Numbered from the stretch's first letter, positions 8,029 through 17,536 are shown. The stretch is 64,000 bases of DNA from JACMQX01 sp044225675 (GCA_044225675.1 JBGAIH010000010.1:1-64000); one strand, 5' to 3'. Notes: generated by a model from the sequence alone, not told the origin. Numbers and translations are program-made.

Positions 8029-11000
8029 TCACGCCGGCAGGATCGCGAACACCTTGCGCGGCGGCGCAGGCGCATCAGGCTCCGACCCGCCGCGAAAGCG
8101 CGCCAGCAGGCCGGCCGCCTGCGCCTGGGCGGCGTCGATGCTCTTCTTCTTCACATGACCGTAGCCGCGGATCGAATCCGGCAGCGCCGCCAGTTGCACC
8201 GCGACGTCCAGGTTCGCAGGCGTCAGGCCCGTCACGATCTCGTCGACCAGTCGCTCGTAGGCCGTGATCAGCGAGCGCTCCAGCCGCCGCTCCTCGGTGT
8301 AGCCGAACAGGTCGAGCACACCGCCGCGCAAGGGCCTGAGCCGCGCCAGCACATGCAGGAAAGGGACGATCCAGCGCCCGTAGGTGCGCTTCTTCGGCAC
8401 GCCGGTCTTCGGATCGGGGCGCACCCACAGCGGCGGCGCGAAGTGGTAGCGCAGGCGGAAGTCGCCCTCGAACGCCGCCTCCACCTGTTTGCGGAACTCG
8501 CCGTTGGTGTAGAGGCGCGCCACTTCGTACTCGTCCTTGATGGCCAACAGCTTGGCGTAGTTGCGCGCAACCGCTTCGGCCAGACGCGTGCCCGCGCCTC
8601 CCGTCCCCACAGGGGCCAGCGACGCCTCGGCGGCCCGCACCCGCTGCACCAGCGCGTTGTAGCGCTGCGCCAGGGCCGCGTCCTGGTACTGCGTGAGAAA
8701 GGCCGCGCGGCGCGCGATCAGCTCGTCCAGCGTCCGCGAGGTCGGCGCGTCGGGCCGCGCCACCACGGCGAGTTCGGCAACCTGCCGCTCGACCGCGGCC
8801 GGGTCGTGTACGGCCAGGCGACCCCACTGGAATGCACGCTTGTTGGCGTCGATGGCCGCACCGTTGATCTCGATCGCGCGCAGGATCGCGGCCTCGGACA
8901 GCGGCAGCATCCCGAGCTGGAAGGCGCTGCCCAGCAGCAGCATGTTGGTGGCCAGCGCATCGCCCGTCAACGCCACCGCCATCCGCGTGGCATCGAGGAA
9001 GTTCGCCGACTGCGGACCGATGGCCTCGCGCAGCCCCTCCTCCATCGCCTCCCAGGGCGTGCGCAGGTCCCGGTTCTTGATGAAAGCCACAGTCGCCATC
9101 CGATGGGTGTTGACCACCGCCCGCGTCACGTTGCGCTGCAGCCGCGTGAGGATGGCGTTCTCGGCCGCCACCAGGATGTCGCAGCCGATCAGCGCCTGGG
9201 CATCGCCCGCTGCGATCCGCACCACGTGCAGGTCGTCGGGGTTGTCGGCGATCCGCACATAGGTGGTCACCGCGCCCCCCTTCTGCGCCACGCCGGTCAT
9301 GTCGAGCACCGTCACGCCCTTGCCCTCCAGATGCGCGGCCATGCCCAGCAGAGCCCCGATGGTGATGATGCCGGTGCCGCCCACGCCCGCCACCACGACG
9401 CCATAGGGCCGCGCCGACGATGGCTGCTGCGGCGCCGGCAGGCCCGCGAAGAGGTCGGCCGCCACTGCCTGCGGCTTCAGGCGCCGGGGCTGGCCGCCTT
9501 CCACGCTCACGAAGCTCGGGCAAAAGCCCTTGGCACAGGAGAAGTCCTTGTTGCACGACGATTGGTCGATCGCGCGCTTGCGGCCGAACTCGGTCTCGAC
9601 CGGCTGCACCGACACGCAGTTGCTCTTGACGCTGCAGTCGCCGCAGCCTTCGCACACCTGGGTGTTGATGAACATGCGCCGCTGCGGATCGGGAAAGGCG
9701 CCTCGCTTGCGGCGGCGGCGCTTCTCGGCCGCGCAGGTCTGGTCATAGACGATCACGGTCACGCCGGTTTCCTCGCGCAGCTCCTTCTGCACCGCATCGA
9801 GCTCGTCGCGGTGCCGGACCTGCACGCCCTTGGCAAAGTCGGTGCCGGCCGGGTACTTCTCGGGCTGGTCGGTCACCACCACCACGCGCTGCGCGCCCTC
9901 GGCCTCCAGCTGCCGCGTGATGGCCGGAACGTTGAGCGAATAGGGCAGCGCCTGCCCGCCGGTCGCGGCCGTCGCGTCGTTGTAGAGGATCTTGAAGGTG
10001 ATCCGGGCGCGCGCCGACACCGCCGAGCGGATGGCAAGCAGACCCGAGTGGTAGTAGGTGCCGTCCCCCATGTTCGCGAAGATATGCGGCGTGTCGGTGA
10101 ACGGGGCGTGGCCGATCCATGCCGAGCCCTCCGCGCCCATGGGCGAGAAGATCTCCGAGCCCGGGAAGATGTAGGTCGCCATGAAGTGGCAGCCCACGCC
10201 GGCAATCGCCGAGCTGCCCTCGGGCAGGCGGGTGGAGGTGTTGTGCGGGCAGCCCGAGCAGAAGAACGGCACGCGGCCCGAATCGCCCAGGTAGCCGCGC
10301 AGCTGCGGCGACAGCGACGGCCTGGAGGCCGCCTCTTCCTTGTCCCTGAGCCACTGCGCGCGCTCCTCGACCCGCGGATGGCGGGTGAAGCGGGCGATCC
10401 GCGCCGCGATCACCAGCGCGATCTGCTCCGGCGTCAGCTCGCCCGTGGGCGGCAGCAGCCAGGCGCCCGACGGGTCGGACTCGTCGCGCTTGCCCAGCAC
10501 GCGGGGCCGCCGCGCATCGGGCCAGTGGTACAGCTGGTGGCGGATCTGCTCCTCCAGCAGCGGGCGCTTCTCCTCCACCACCAGCAGTTCCTCCACGCCG
10601 TCGGCGAATGCCTCGATGCCGCGGGGCTCCAGCGGCCAGGTCACGCCCACCTTGAAGACCTTGACGCCCAGCTCGGCCGCGAGTTCGCGGTCGATGCCCA
10701 GATGGTCGAGCGCCTGCCGCACGTCCAGGTAGGACTTGCCCGAAGTCACGATCCCGAGCCGCGCGCCCGGACTGTCGATGGCCGCGTAGTTGAGCCGGTT
10801 GGCCCGCACATAGGCCAGCACGGCCGGCAGCCGCTGCTCATGGATGCGCCGCTCCATGGTCAGCGGCTGGTCGGGCAGGCGCAGGTTGAGCCCGCCGGGC
10901 GGCATCTCGAAGTCCTCGGGGATCTTCACCTGCACCCGGTGCGGGTCCACGCTCACCGACGCCGAGCCCTCGATGGTCTCGTCCAGCGCCTTGAACGCGA

Positions 11001-11589
11001 CCCAGGAGCCCGAGTAGCGCGACATGGCCCAGCCGTGGATGCCCAGGTCCAGGTAGTCCTGCACGCCGGCCGGTGACAGCACCGGGATCATCGGCGCCAT
11101 CACCATGTGCTCGCTCTGCGTGGCCACCGTGGACGAGCGCGCCATGTGGTCGTCGCCGCAGACCAGCAGCACGCCGCCCCAGGCCGACGAGCCGGCCGAA
11201 TTGCCGTGGTTGAGCGCGTCGCCGCACCGCCCGACGCCCGCCCATTTGCCGTACCACATCGAGAACACGCCGTCGTAGCGGGCCTTGGGGTCGAGCGTCA
11301 CCTGCTGCGAGCCCCACACCGCGATGGCCGCCAGCTCCTCGTTCTGCCCGGGCTGGAAATGAATGTGCTTCTGCTTGAGCAGCGGCCCGGCTTCGGCCAG
11401 GGTCTTGTCCATGTTGTTGAGCGGCGAGCCCTGGTAGCCCGAAACGAAGCCCGCCGTGTTGCGGCCGGCGGCCTCGTCCCGCTCGCGCTGCATGATGAGC
11501 AGCCGCGTGAGCGCCTGCAGCCCGGTGAGGTAGACCCGCCCCCGGGCCAGCGTGTATTTGTCGTTCAGGGTGACTTCAGCAAGAGTCAT
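8029..11589 (-). CDS. Fused indolepyruvate/2-oxoacid:ferredoxin oxidoreductase
   Basis: A 1186-aa single-chain enzyme of the indolepyruvate ferredoxin oxidoreductase family: TPP-dependent oxidative decarboxylation of a 2-oxoacid to acyl-CoA with reduction of an electron carrier. The N-terminal two thirds correspond to the IorA-type pyrimidine and TPP domains (GFVSGYQGSPLNNMD; GMGDGTYYHSGLL-like region). A ferredoxin-like Cys cluster begins at Cys646 (CEGCGDCSVKSNC, then CAKGFC). The IorB-type gamma domain follows (VVVAGVGGTGIITIGALLG), then a C-terminal extension. It is the last gene of the minus arm of the catabolic locus, 32 bp after the FAD oxidase. The physiological 2-oxoacid (aryl or branched) is not readable from sequence. 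Confidence 0.9.
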   Translation of the reverse strand: MTLAEVTLNDKYTLARGRVYLTGLQALTRLLIMQRERDEAAGRNTAGFVSGYQGSPLNNMDKTLAEAGPLLKQKHIHFQPGQNEELAAIAVWGSQQVTLDPKARYDGVFSMWYGKWAGVGRCGDALNHGNSAGSSAWGGVLLVCGDDHMARSSTVATQSEHMVMAPMIPVLSPAGVQDYLDLGIHGWAMSRYSGSWVAFKALDETIEGSASVSVDPHRVQVKIPEDFEMPPGGLNLRLPDQPLTMERRIHEQRLPAVLAYVRANRLNYAAIDSPGARLGIVTSGKSYLDVRQALDHLGIDRELAAELGVKVFKVGVTWPLEPRGIEAFADGVEELLVVEEKRPLLEEQIRHQLYHWPDARRPRVLGKRDESDPSGAWLLPPTGELTPEQIALVIAARIARFTRHPRVEERAQWLRDKEEAASRPSLSPQLRGYLGDSGRVPFFCSGCPHNTSTRLPEGSSAIAGVGCHFMATYIFPGSEIFSPMGAEGSAWIGHAPFTDTPHIFANMGDGTYYHSGLLAIRSAVSARARITFKILYNDATAATGGQALPYSLNVPAITRQLEAEGAQRVVVVTDQPEKYPAGTDFAKGVQVRHRDELDAVQKELREETGVTVIVYDQTCAAEKRRRRKRGAFPDPQRRMFINTQVCEGCGDCSVKSNCVSVQPVETEFGRKRAIDQSSCNKDFSCAKGFCPSFVSVEGGQPRRLKPQAVAADLFAGLPAPQQPSSARPYGVVVAGVGGTGIITIGALLGMAAHLEGKGVTVLDMTGVAQKGGAVTTYVRIADNPDDLHVVRIAAGDAQALIGCDILVAAENAILTRLQRNVTRAVVNTHRMATVAFIKNRDLRTPWEAMEEGLREAIGPQSANFLDATRMAVALTGDALATNMLLLGSAFQLGMLPLSEAAILRAIEINGAAIDANKRAFQWGRLAVHDPAAVERQVAELAVVARPDAPTSRTLDELIARRAAFLTQYQDAALAQRYNALVQRVRAAEASLAPVGTGGAGTRLAEAVARNYAKLLAIKDEYEVARLYTNGEFRKQVEAAFEGDFRLRYHFAPPLWVRPDPKTGVPKKRTYGRWIVPFLHVLARLRPLRGGVLDLFGYTEERRLERSLITAYERLVDEIVTGLTPANLDVAVQLAALPDSIRGYGHVKKKSIDAAQAQAAGLLARFRGGSEPDAPAPPRKVFAILPA

Positions 11590-11621
11590 GCGCGTCTTTC
11601 AGGAGGAGGGGAGGCCCAAGG

Positions 11622-13091
11622 TCAGACGACCTTGCCGGGATTCATCAGGTTGAGCGGATCGAGCGTGCGCTTGATCGCGCGCATGACGTCGACGGCCTCG
11701 CCGAACTCCTCGACGAGGAATTCGCGCTTGCCCAGGCCGATGCCGTGCTCGCCGGTGCAGGTGCCGTCCATGGCGATCGCACGGCGCACAAGGCGCGCGT
11801 TGAGGTCCCAGGCTTCGGCGATCTCGGCCGGGCTGGCCGGATCCACCAGGATCATGAGGTGGAAGTTGCCGTCGCCCACGTGGCCGAACAGCGGAATCGG
11901 CATGCTGGCGCGGGCGATATCCTCGGAGGTGGCTGCAATGCATTCGGCCAGCCGCGAGATCGGCACGCACACGTCGGTGGCGATCATCCGGCTGCCGGGC
12001 TTGAGCTGCAGGCAGGCGAAGTAGGCATCGTGCCGCGCCTGCCACAGGCGCGTGCGCTCCTCGGGGCGCAGCGTCCATTCGAAGTCCATGCCGCCATGGC
12101 CGCGCGCGATCTCCTGCATCATGCGCGCCTGCTCCTGGGCGCCGTCCTGCGTGCCATGGAACTCGAACCACAGCGTCGGCGCCTCGCGCAGGCCGAGCTT
12201 GCTGTAGCGGTTGACTGCCGTGACCGTGAGGGTGTCCAGCAGCTCCGAACGCGCGATCGGGATGCCGCACTGGATCGCTTCGATCACGCTGGCCACCGCC
12301 GCCTCGACACTCGGAAACGCGCACACGGCGGCGGTGACGCCGTCCATCAGCGGGTGCAGTCGCACCGTCAGCTCCGTGATGATGCCCAGCGTGCCCTCGG
12401 CGCCGACGAACAGCCGCGTCAGGTCGTAGCCGGCCGCCGACTTGCGGGCCCGCGAGCCGGTGCGGATCACGCGCCCGTCGGCCAGCACCACCGTCGCGCC
12501 CAGCACGCTCTCGCGCATGGTGCCGTAGCGCACGGCGTTCGTGCCCGAGGCCCGGGTGGACGCCATGCCGCCAAGCGACGCGTCGGCGCCCGGGTCGACC
12601 GGAAAGAACAGGCCGCTGTCGTGCAGGTGCGCGTTGAGCTGCTTGCGCGTCACGCCGGCCTGCACGGTCGCGTCCATGTCCTGCGCATGGACGGCCAGCA
12701 CCCGGTCCATGCGCGAGAGGTCGATGCACACGCCGCCCTCCACCGCCATCACATGGCCTTCCACCGACGTGCCGGTGCCGAAGGGAATCATCGGCACGCC
12801 ATGCCGGCCGCAGGCCTGGACGGCAGCGACCACGTCCTCGGTGCTCTGCGCGAACACCACCGCATCGGGGGGCGTCACCGGGTAGGAGGAGATGTCGGTG
12901 CCGTGCTGCTCCCGCACGGCGCGCGCCAGGCTCAGGCGGTCGCCGAATCGGGCAGCGAGCTCGGCCCGCAGTCCGTCGGGCAGGCCGGCGCCGTCGCGCG
13001 GCGCCCGCAGCGATTCGAAGTGGGCAACGCCGTCGTGCAGCGCATGGGCGCCGCCGGTGGCTGCAGCAGGGGCAGATGGCTGTTCATGCAT
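11622..13091 (-). CDS. FAD-linked 2-hydroxyacid oxidase/dehydrogenase (D-lactate/glycolate type)
   Basis: A 489-aa flavoprotein of the GlcD/DLD family. The PCMH-type FAD-binding domain is at about residues 68-245 (PFGTGTSVEGH, DPGADASLGGMASTRASGTNAVRYG, VGAEGTLGIITELT), followed by the FAD-oxidase C domain with HVGDGNFH (metal-binding His) and GEHGIGLGK. It should oxidise a D-2-hydroxyacid to the 2-oxoacid. Its position immediately upstream of the 2-oxoacid:ferredoxin oxidoreductase suggests that it supplies that enzyme's substrate, which is inference. Spacing to the neighbours is 21-32 bp, so an operon is likely. Confidence 0.9.
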   Translation of the reverse strand: MHEQPSAPAAATGGAHALHDGVAHFESLRAPRDGAGLPDGLRAELAARFGDRLSLARAVREQHGTDISSYPVTPPDAVVFAQSTEDVVAAVQACGRHGVPMIPFGTGTSVEGHVMAVEGGVCIDLSRMDRVLAVHAQDMDATVQAGVTRKQLNAHLHDSGLFFPVDPGADASLGGMASTRASGTNAVRYGTMRESVLGATVVLADGRVIRTGSRARKSAAGYDLTRLFVGAEGTLGIITELTVRLHPLMDGVTAAVCAFPSVEAAVASVIEAIQCGIPIARSELLDTLTVTAVNRYSKLGLREAPTLWFEFHGTQDGAQEQARMMQEIARGHGGMDFEWTLRPEERTRLWQARHDAYFACLQLKPGSRMIATDVCVPISRLAECIAATSEDIARASMPIPLFGHVGDGNFHLMILVDPASPAEIAEAWDLNARLVRRAIAMDGTCTGEHGIGLGKREFLVEEFGEAVDVMRAIKRTLDPLNLMNPGKVV

Positions 13092-13112
13092 GGCAGGTCC
13101 CTCGCACGCCGC

Positions 13113-14177
13113 TCATTCGGGCTCGATCTTCGCCGCACGCACCGTGCGGGACCACTTCTGCGTCTCGCTCGCGGCGAACAGGGCCAGCTCCTGCGGCGTG
13201 GAGGTCCGCACGTCGCCGCCGAGCTTGTCGAGTCCCTCGCGTACCTTGTCGCTGCGCGAGGCCTGCACGAACAGTTCATTGAGCCGGCGGACCACTTCGG
13301 GCGGCGTGCGGGCCGGCACGAAGGCCGCGAACCAGCCGGTCAGCTCGTAGCCGGGCAGGCCGGCCTCGGCCATGGTCGGCACGGCGGGCAGCGACTTCAG
13401 GCGCTGCGGCCCAGTCACCGCCAGCGCGCGCAGCTTGCCGCTGGCCACATGGGGCAGCACCACGCTGGTGTCAGCGATCATGAGGCTCAGCTGCCCGCCG
13501 ATCAGGTCGGTCACGGCCGGTGGATTGCTCTTGTAGGGCACATGCAGCAGATCCACCCCGGCCATGGACTTGTACATCTCCACCGCGACGCGGCTCGACG
13601 CACTGCCCGCGCCGAATGTCAGCTTGCCCGGCTGGCGCCGTGCCAGTTCGGTGAACTCGGCCACCGTCGCGGCCGGCGTCGATGCCGGCACCACCATCAC
13701 CAGCGACACGCTGCCCAAAAGCGTCACGGGCATGAACTCGTTGACCGGGTCGTAGCCGAGCTTGCGCACCAGGCTGGCATTGGCCGCATGGGTGGTGTTG
13801 GTGCCGATCAGCACGGTGTAGCCGTCCGCATCGGCCTTGGCTGCCGCCTGCGCGCCGATCACCCCATTGGCGCCCGCCTTGTTGTCCACGACGACCGGCG
13901 AGCCGGCGGCGTCGGCGACCCGGTCGGCATAGAGCCGCGCCACGAGGTCGGTGCCGCTCGCGGCCGCAAAGGGCACGACGAATCGCACCGGCCGCGACGG
14001 GAAGCCCGGCTCGCCCGCCGCCTGCGCGGCCGTGCCCAGCGTTGCCAGGCTGCCCGTGACGCCGATGGCGCCCAGCCCGCCAGGGCCGCCCAGCCCCGCC
14101 ATGCCTGCGCGCCCCAGCGCGAGGGCCGCGCCCCGGCGCAGCTGCTGCGCCATCCAGTGTCTCCGGTTGCTTGTCAT
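13113..14177 (-). CDS. Bug-family (TctC-like) periplasmic solute-binding protein
   Basis: A 354-aa extracytoplasmic binding protein of the large betaproteobacterial Bug family. It has a long N-terminal export region (RRHWMAQQLRR, then a Gly/Ala-rich hydrophobic stretch to about residue 53) that could be a Tat or Sec signal. Family signatures are FPSRPVRFVVPFAAAS-like, VVVDNKAGANGVIGA and LLHVPYKSNPPAVTDLIGGQ. Bug proteins bind carboxylates, often without dedicated transporter genes nearby, as here. The Shine-Dalgarno AAGGAG precedes the ATG. It is embedded in the catabolic operon, so it probably captures the pathway substrate. Confidence 0.92.
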   Translation of the reverse strand: MTSNRRHWMAQQLRRGAALALGRAGMAGLGGPGGLGAIGVTGSLATLGTAAQAAGEPGFPSRPVRFVVPFAAASGTDLVARLYADRVADAAGSPVVVDNKAGANGVIGAQAAAKADADGYTVLIGTNTTHAANASLVRKLGYDPVNEFMPVTLLGSVSLVMVVPASTPAATVAEFTELARRQPGKLTFGAGSASSRVAVEMYKSMAGVDLLHVPYKSNPPAVTDLIGGQLSLMIADTSVVLPHVASGKLRALAVTGPQRLKSLPAVPTMAEAGLPGYELTGWFAAFVPARTPPEVVRRLNELFVQASRSDKVREGLDKLGGDVRTSTPQELALFAASETQKWSRTVRAAKIEPE

Positions 14178-14238
14178 CGCTTGTCTCCTTCTTTTAAGTG
14201 GTTCGGTCGTTTCATTCGCGCTCGTGCAGGAACGCCGC

Positions 14239-15153
14239 TCAGGCGGTCACACGGGTTTGCCAGTCGCGGATCACGCGTGCCGCCTCCTGCTCGATGCGCT
14301 CCTCGCGGGCCACATAGCCGGGCAGCCCGACCATGGCGTTGAAGTCGGTGAAGGTGACCTGCCGCTCGCGCATCGCGCGGGTATGCCCGTCGCGTCGCAG
14401 GTGGCGATACAGCTCCTGCAGCGCATGGGCGACCGCATAGGTCGGCGCGAGCGCATGCAGCGCGGCGGCAAAGCCGATCTCCTGCAGCTGCGCCGCGCTC
14501 AGCTCGGGCGTGCGGCCGCCTTCGATCATGTTGGCCAGCGTGGGACCTTCGCCGGTTTCGGCGCAGAAGCGCCGCATCTGCTCCTCGGTCTCCAGCGCGT
14601 CGGCGAACACCATGTCGGCGCCGACCTCGCGCGCCAGCTGCGCCCGCTCGATGGCCTCGTCGATGCCCAGCGGCGCGACCGCATCGGTGCGGGCCACGAT
14701 CACCAGATCGGCGTCGGTGCGGGTATCGAGCGCCGCCTTGAGCTTGCCCAGCCACTCGGCGCGCGGCACCACCCGCTTGCCCGCGAAATGGCCGCACTTC
14801 TTGGGGAAGACCTGGTCCTCGAGCAGCAGCGCCGCAACGCCCGCACGTTCATAACCGCGCACCGTGCGCACCACGTTGGCGACGCCGCCGAAGCCGGTGT
14901 CGGCGTCGGCCAGCAGCGGCAGCTCGGTGGCGTCGCACAGCCGGGCGTAGTAGTCGGCCATCTCGGTGTAGCTCAGCTGCGAGGTGTCGGGCTCGCCCAG
15001 CAGGGTCGCGCTGGCGCTGTAGCCGCCCGAGACCAGCGCCTCGAACCCCGCCGCCTCGGCCAGCCGCGCGCCCAGCGCGTCATGCGCCCCGGGCAGGATC
15101 AGCAGCTGGGGCCGGGCCAGCAGTTCGCGAAAGCGCGTCGTCCGTTTCTTCAT
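14239..15153 (-). CDS. Isocitrate lyase/PEP mutase-family lyase
   Basis: A 304-aa enzyme of the isocitrate lyase/phosphoenolpyruvate mutase superfamily. It keeps the lyase motif PKKCGH (catalytic Cys), the metal-site DADTGFGG, and VARTDA, so a C-C bond lyase of the methylisocitrate or 2,3-dimethylmalate lyase type is more likely than a mutase. The start is placed at ATG 15153 (MKKRTTRF); an in-frame ATG at 15186 is an alternative, and neither has a clear ribosome-binding site. It follows the LysR gene in the same orientation and lies 61 bp upstream of the Bug gene. Confidence 0.85.
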   Translation of the reverse strand: MKKRTTRFRELLARPQLLILPGAHDALGARLAEAAGFEALVSGGYSASATLLGEPDTSQLSYTEMADYYARLCDATELPLLADADTGFGGVANVVRTVRGYERAGVAALLLEDQVFPKKCGHFAGKRVVPRAEWLGKLKAALDTRTDADLVIVARTDAVAPLGIDEAIERAQLAREVGADMVFADALETEEQMRRFCAETGEGPTLANMIEGGRTPELSAAQLQEIGFAAALHALAPTYAVAHALQELYRHLRRDGHTRAMRERQVTFTDFNAMVGLPGYVAREERIEQEAARVIRDWQTRVTA

Positions 15154-15283
15154 CGTGCATCCCGTCGCCGCGAGGGCGCTGTTCATGTCAGGCCGGGATT
15201 GTTGCGACGCCGCGACGTCACGTGTAGCGATGATTCGGAACGCTTGTCGTGACCAAAAGTGACGGCACCGAAGTGCCAGGATC

Positions 15284-16195
15284 TCAGGACGACGCCGCGT
15301 CCGTGCCGCCCTGCCGTGCGCGGGCCGACATGTGGTCCACGAAGTCGCGCACGCTCGTGCGCCCCTGCATGCTCTCGCGCATGCACAGCTGCAGCTGCCG
15401 GTGCGCCCAGTCATTGGTCAGGCGGATGCAGGCCAGCCGCCCCTGCCGGGCATAGGCGTCCACATTGGCCCGCGGCAGGATCGCCACGCCCAGGCCCTCC
15501 TCCACCATGCGGCAGGTGGCCTCGAAGTTGGCCACGTGGATACGCACACGTGAGGCCGCGCGGTTGAGGAACTCCGGCATGGAGGCCGACGCCGACAGGT
15601 TCGGAAAGTAGGCGATGAACAGGCTGTCGGCCAGCTGCTCGAAGGCGATCGCGCCCGCCCCCGCCTGCGGGTGGTCGAGCGGCGCCGCGATCACCAGCTC
15701 GTCCTGCCGGTAGGGAAAGGACACCAGGCCCTGAGGGATCACCGGCCAGCAATAGATACCCACGTCGGCCAGGCCGTCGGCCACGGTGCGCACGACGTCG
15801 GCGCTGAGACGTTCGACTAGGTCGACCTTGGTGCGCGGATGCGCGGCCAGGAACGAGGCGAGATCCCCTGGCAGGAACTGCACCATCGACGAGTGGTTGG
15901 CCGTCAGGCGGATGTGGGCATGGCCGTCGCTCGTGTACTCGCCCAGCTCGATCGCCGTGGTCTCGACGCTGCGCAGGATGTCGCGTGCGCGCAGAAGCAG
16001 CGTCTCGCCGGCCGGCGTCAGCGCCACGCCCTTGGTGTGCCGCACCAGCAGCTCCACGCCCAGCGACTCCTCCAGCTGGGCCAGCCGCTTGCTCACGGCC
16101 GACGGCACGAGATGCTCGCGCGCGGCGGCACCGGCAATGCTGCTCTCCTCCGCCACGGCGATGAACAGCTTGAGGGTCAGAAAGTCCAGTCGCAT
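15284..16195 (-). CDS. LysR-family transcriptional regulator
   Basis: A 303-aa LysR regulator. The N-terminal winged helix-turn-helix is at residues 1-62 (MRLDFLTLKLFIAVAEESS, HLVPSAVSKRLAQLEESLGVELLVR). The C-terminal ligand-binding domain ends in GLGVAILPRANVDAYARQG. The start ATG 16195 gives the standard LysR N terminus; an upstream ATG at 16294 would add 33 unconserved residues. It is the first gene of the minus arm and faces the TetR gene across a 207-bp shared regulatory region, so it probably controls the lyase-Bug-oxidase-IOR genes. Confidence 0.92.
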   Translation of the reverse strand: MRLDFLTLKLFIAVAEESSIAGAAAREHLVPSAVSKRLAQLEESLGVELLVRHTKGVALTPAGETLLLRARDILRSVETTAIELGEYTSDGHAHIRLTANHSSMVQFLPGDLASFLAAHPRTKVDLVERLSADVVRTVADGLADVGIYCWPVIPQGLVSFPYRQDELVIAAPLDHPQAGAGAIAFEQLADSLFIAYFPNLSASASMPEFLNRAASRVRIHVANFEATCRMVEEGLGVAILPRANVDAYARQGRLACIRLTNDWAHRQLQLCMRESMQGRTSVRDFVDHMSARARQGGTDAASS

Positions 16196-16316
16196 CCAAA
16201 CACTCCTAGGGCGAAGCCAGGCTGCGGCCTCGGGCTGAAGCCTGTCTCGGAGATTGTCAGCGGATCGGCCCACCGCCCGCTGGCCCGCCACCACCCGCTG
16301 GTCCGGCTGGCAACCC

Positions 16317-16346
16317 TTGACAGGATCCGCGCCGCAAACCTAATAT
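16317..16346 (+). promoter_or_regulatory. Sigma-70 promoter of the TetR-mutase operon
   Basis: A perfect -35 TTGACA (16317-16322) is separated by 18 bp from TAATAT (16341-16346). The predicted start falls at about 16353, inside the palindrome at 16349-16362, an arrangement typical of autorepression. Confidence 0.7.
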
Positions 16347-16348
16347 AC

Positions 16349-16362
16349 CAAACATGCGTTTG
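16349..16362 (+). promoter_or_regulatory. Operator palindrome, CAAAC-N4-GTTTG
   Basis: Perfect 5-bp inverted repeats separated by ATGC overlap the predicted transcription start of the TetR gene. The arrangement resembles the half-sites reported for PsrA, a TetR-family fatty-acid-responsive repressor (AAAC-N2-4-GTTT), which suits an acyl-CoA-responsive regulator here. The regulator-operator assignment is inference. Confidence 0.6.
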
Positions 16363-16402
16363 TTATTTGAATTTCTTCCGGCTCATGCCGCCAGGTGCCG
16401 CC

Positions 16403-17035
16403 ATGGCTGAAACCCTCACACCCCCTGCTGCGCCGACGGCCCCGGCCGCCGCCCGTCGGCGCGCGCCGCGTGCCGACAATCGCCTGCCGCAGATCCTCGA
16501 CGCCGCCGCCGCGCTGATCCGCAGCAACGGCTACCAGGCCACGACCATGCGCGACATCGCCGCGGCCACGGGCATGCTGGCCGGCTCGCTCTACTACCAC
16601 TTCCCCTCCAAGGAAGAGCTGCTCGTGGCCGTCTATGCCGAGGGCGTGCGCCGCATCAGCATCCCCGTGAGCGAGGCGCTGGCGCGCGACCTCGAACCCT
16701 GGGCCCGGCTGGAGGCAGTATGCAGCGCGCACCTGGCCGCGCTGCTGGGCGGCAGCGACTACGCCCAGGTGGTGATCCGCGTTCATCCGGCCGATGTGCG
16801 CGAGGCCGCCGCGCGCCTGACCGCCCTGCGCGACGACTACGAGCAGCTGTTCAGCAAGGCTCTGGCCGGGCTGCCCCTGGCGCGCCGCTCCGACCGGCGC
16901 TCGCTCAAGCTGATGCTGCTGGGCGCGCTCAACTGGAGCCAGAGCTGGTACCAGCCCGGCGGCGACACGCCCGAGGCCATCGCCCGCCAGTTCGTGCGCC
17001 TGCTGCGCCATCAGCTCGACCCCGCTTCCACCTGA
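16403..17035 (+). CDS. TetR-family transcriptional regulator
   Basis: A 210-aa TetR regulator. After a Pro/Ala/Arg-rich N-terminal extension, the helix-turn-helix domain spans about residues 29-75 (QILDAAAALIRSNGYQATTM, DIAAATGMLAGSLYYHFPSK). The C-terminal domain is of the TetR_C type and should bind an effector. ATG 16403 is used; an in-frame ATG at 16385 is possible. It leads the operon with the B12-dependent mutase subunits (84-bp gap), and the strong promoter with palindrome upstream suggests that it represses its own operon. Confidence 0.92.
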   Translation: MAETLTPPAAPTAPAAARRRAPRADNRLPQILDAAAALIRSNGYQATTMRDIAAATGMLAGSLYYHFPSKEELLVAVYAEGVRRISIPVSEALARDLEPWARLEAVCSAHLAALLGGSDYAQVVIRVHPADVREAAARLTALRDDYEQLFSKALAGLPLARRSDRRSLKLMLLGALNWSQSWYQPGGDTPEAIARQFVRLLRHQLDPAST

Positions 17036-17119
17036 GGCCCCCGACACCCTTTCCCGAAACCCCGAACCCTGGCCTGGCGCACAGGCGCCGCCACCACCGC
17101 TTGCAAGGAGACTCGCACC

Positions 17120-17536
17120 ATGGACATCCGCCCCAAAGTCCTCGTCACCAAGATCGGCCTCGACGGCCATGACCGCGGCAGCCGCATCGTCGCCGCCCAC
17201 CTGCGCGACGCCGGCATGGAGGTGATCTACACGCCGCCGTGGCAGGAGATCCCCACCGTCGTCAAGCTGGCCATGGAGGAGGACGTCGACGTGATCGGCA
17301 TCTCGTCGCTGGCCACCGACCACCTGATCGTGCCCAAGCTGATGCGGGCCCTGCGTGAGGCCGGCCTGGGCGACGTGACGGTGATGGTCGGCGGCATCGT
17401 GCCCGACGAGGACGAGGGCATGCTGCTCGAATCGGGCGTGGCCCGCGTGTTCCACCCGGGCTCGCCGCTGGACGACATCACCGTCTTCGTGCGCGAAGCC
17501 GCCGCCCGCACGCGGGCCGCCAAGTTTCCCGCCTGA
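17120..17536 (+). CDS. B12-binding small subunit of an acyl-CoA mutase
   Basis: A 138-aa stand-alone cobalamin-binding domain of the methylmalonyl-CoA mutase C-terminal type. The base-off/His-on signature is present: Asp15-Gly-His17-Asp-Arg-Gly20 (His17 ligates cobalt), SSL at 62-64 and VGG at 90-92. Separate small subunits occur in isobutyryl-CoA and 2-hydroxyisobutyryl-CoA mutases and in archaeal methylmalonyl-CoA mutases. The large subunit follows 70 bp downstream. AAGGAG precedes the ATG. Confidence 0.93.
   Translation: MDIRPKVLVTKIGLDGHDRGSRIVAAHLRDAGMEVIYTPPWQEIPTVVKLAMEEDVDVIGISSLATDHLIVPKLMRALREAGLGDVTVMVGGIVPDEDEGMLLESGVARVFHPGSPLDDITVFVREAAARTRAAKFPA

Noticed and set aside
8014..11076. 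1020-aa plus-strand ORF opposite the IOR gene
   Set aside because: Composition is Arg/His/Gly/Ala-rich and featureless; it mirrors the IOR coding strand.
17036..17119. Cobalamin riboswitch upstream of the mutase small subunit
   Set aside because: The 84-bp gap is too short and lacks a B12-box-like segment.
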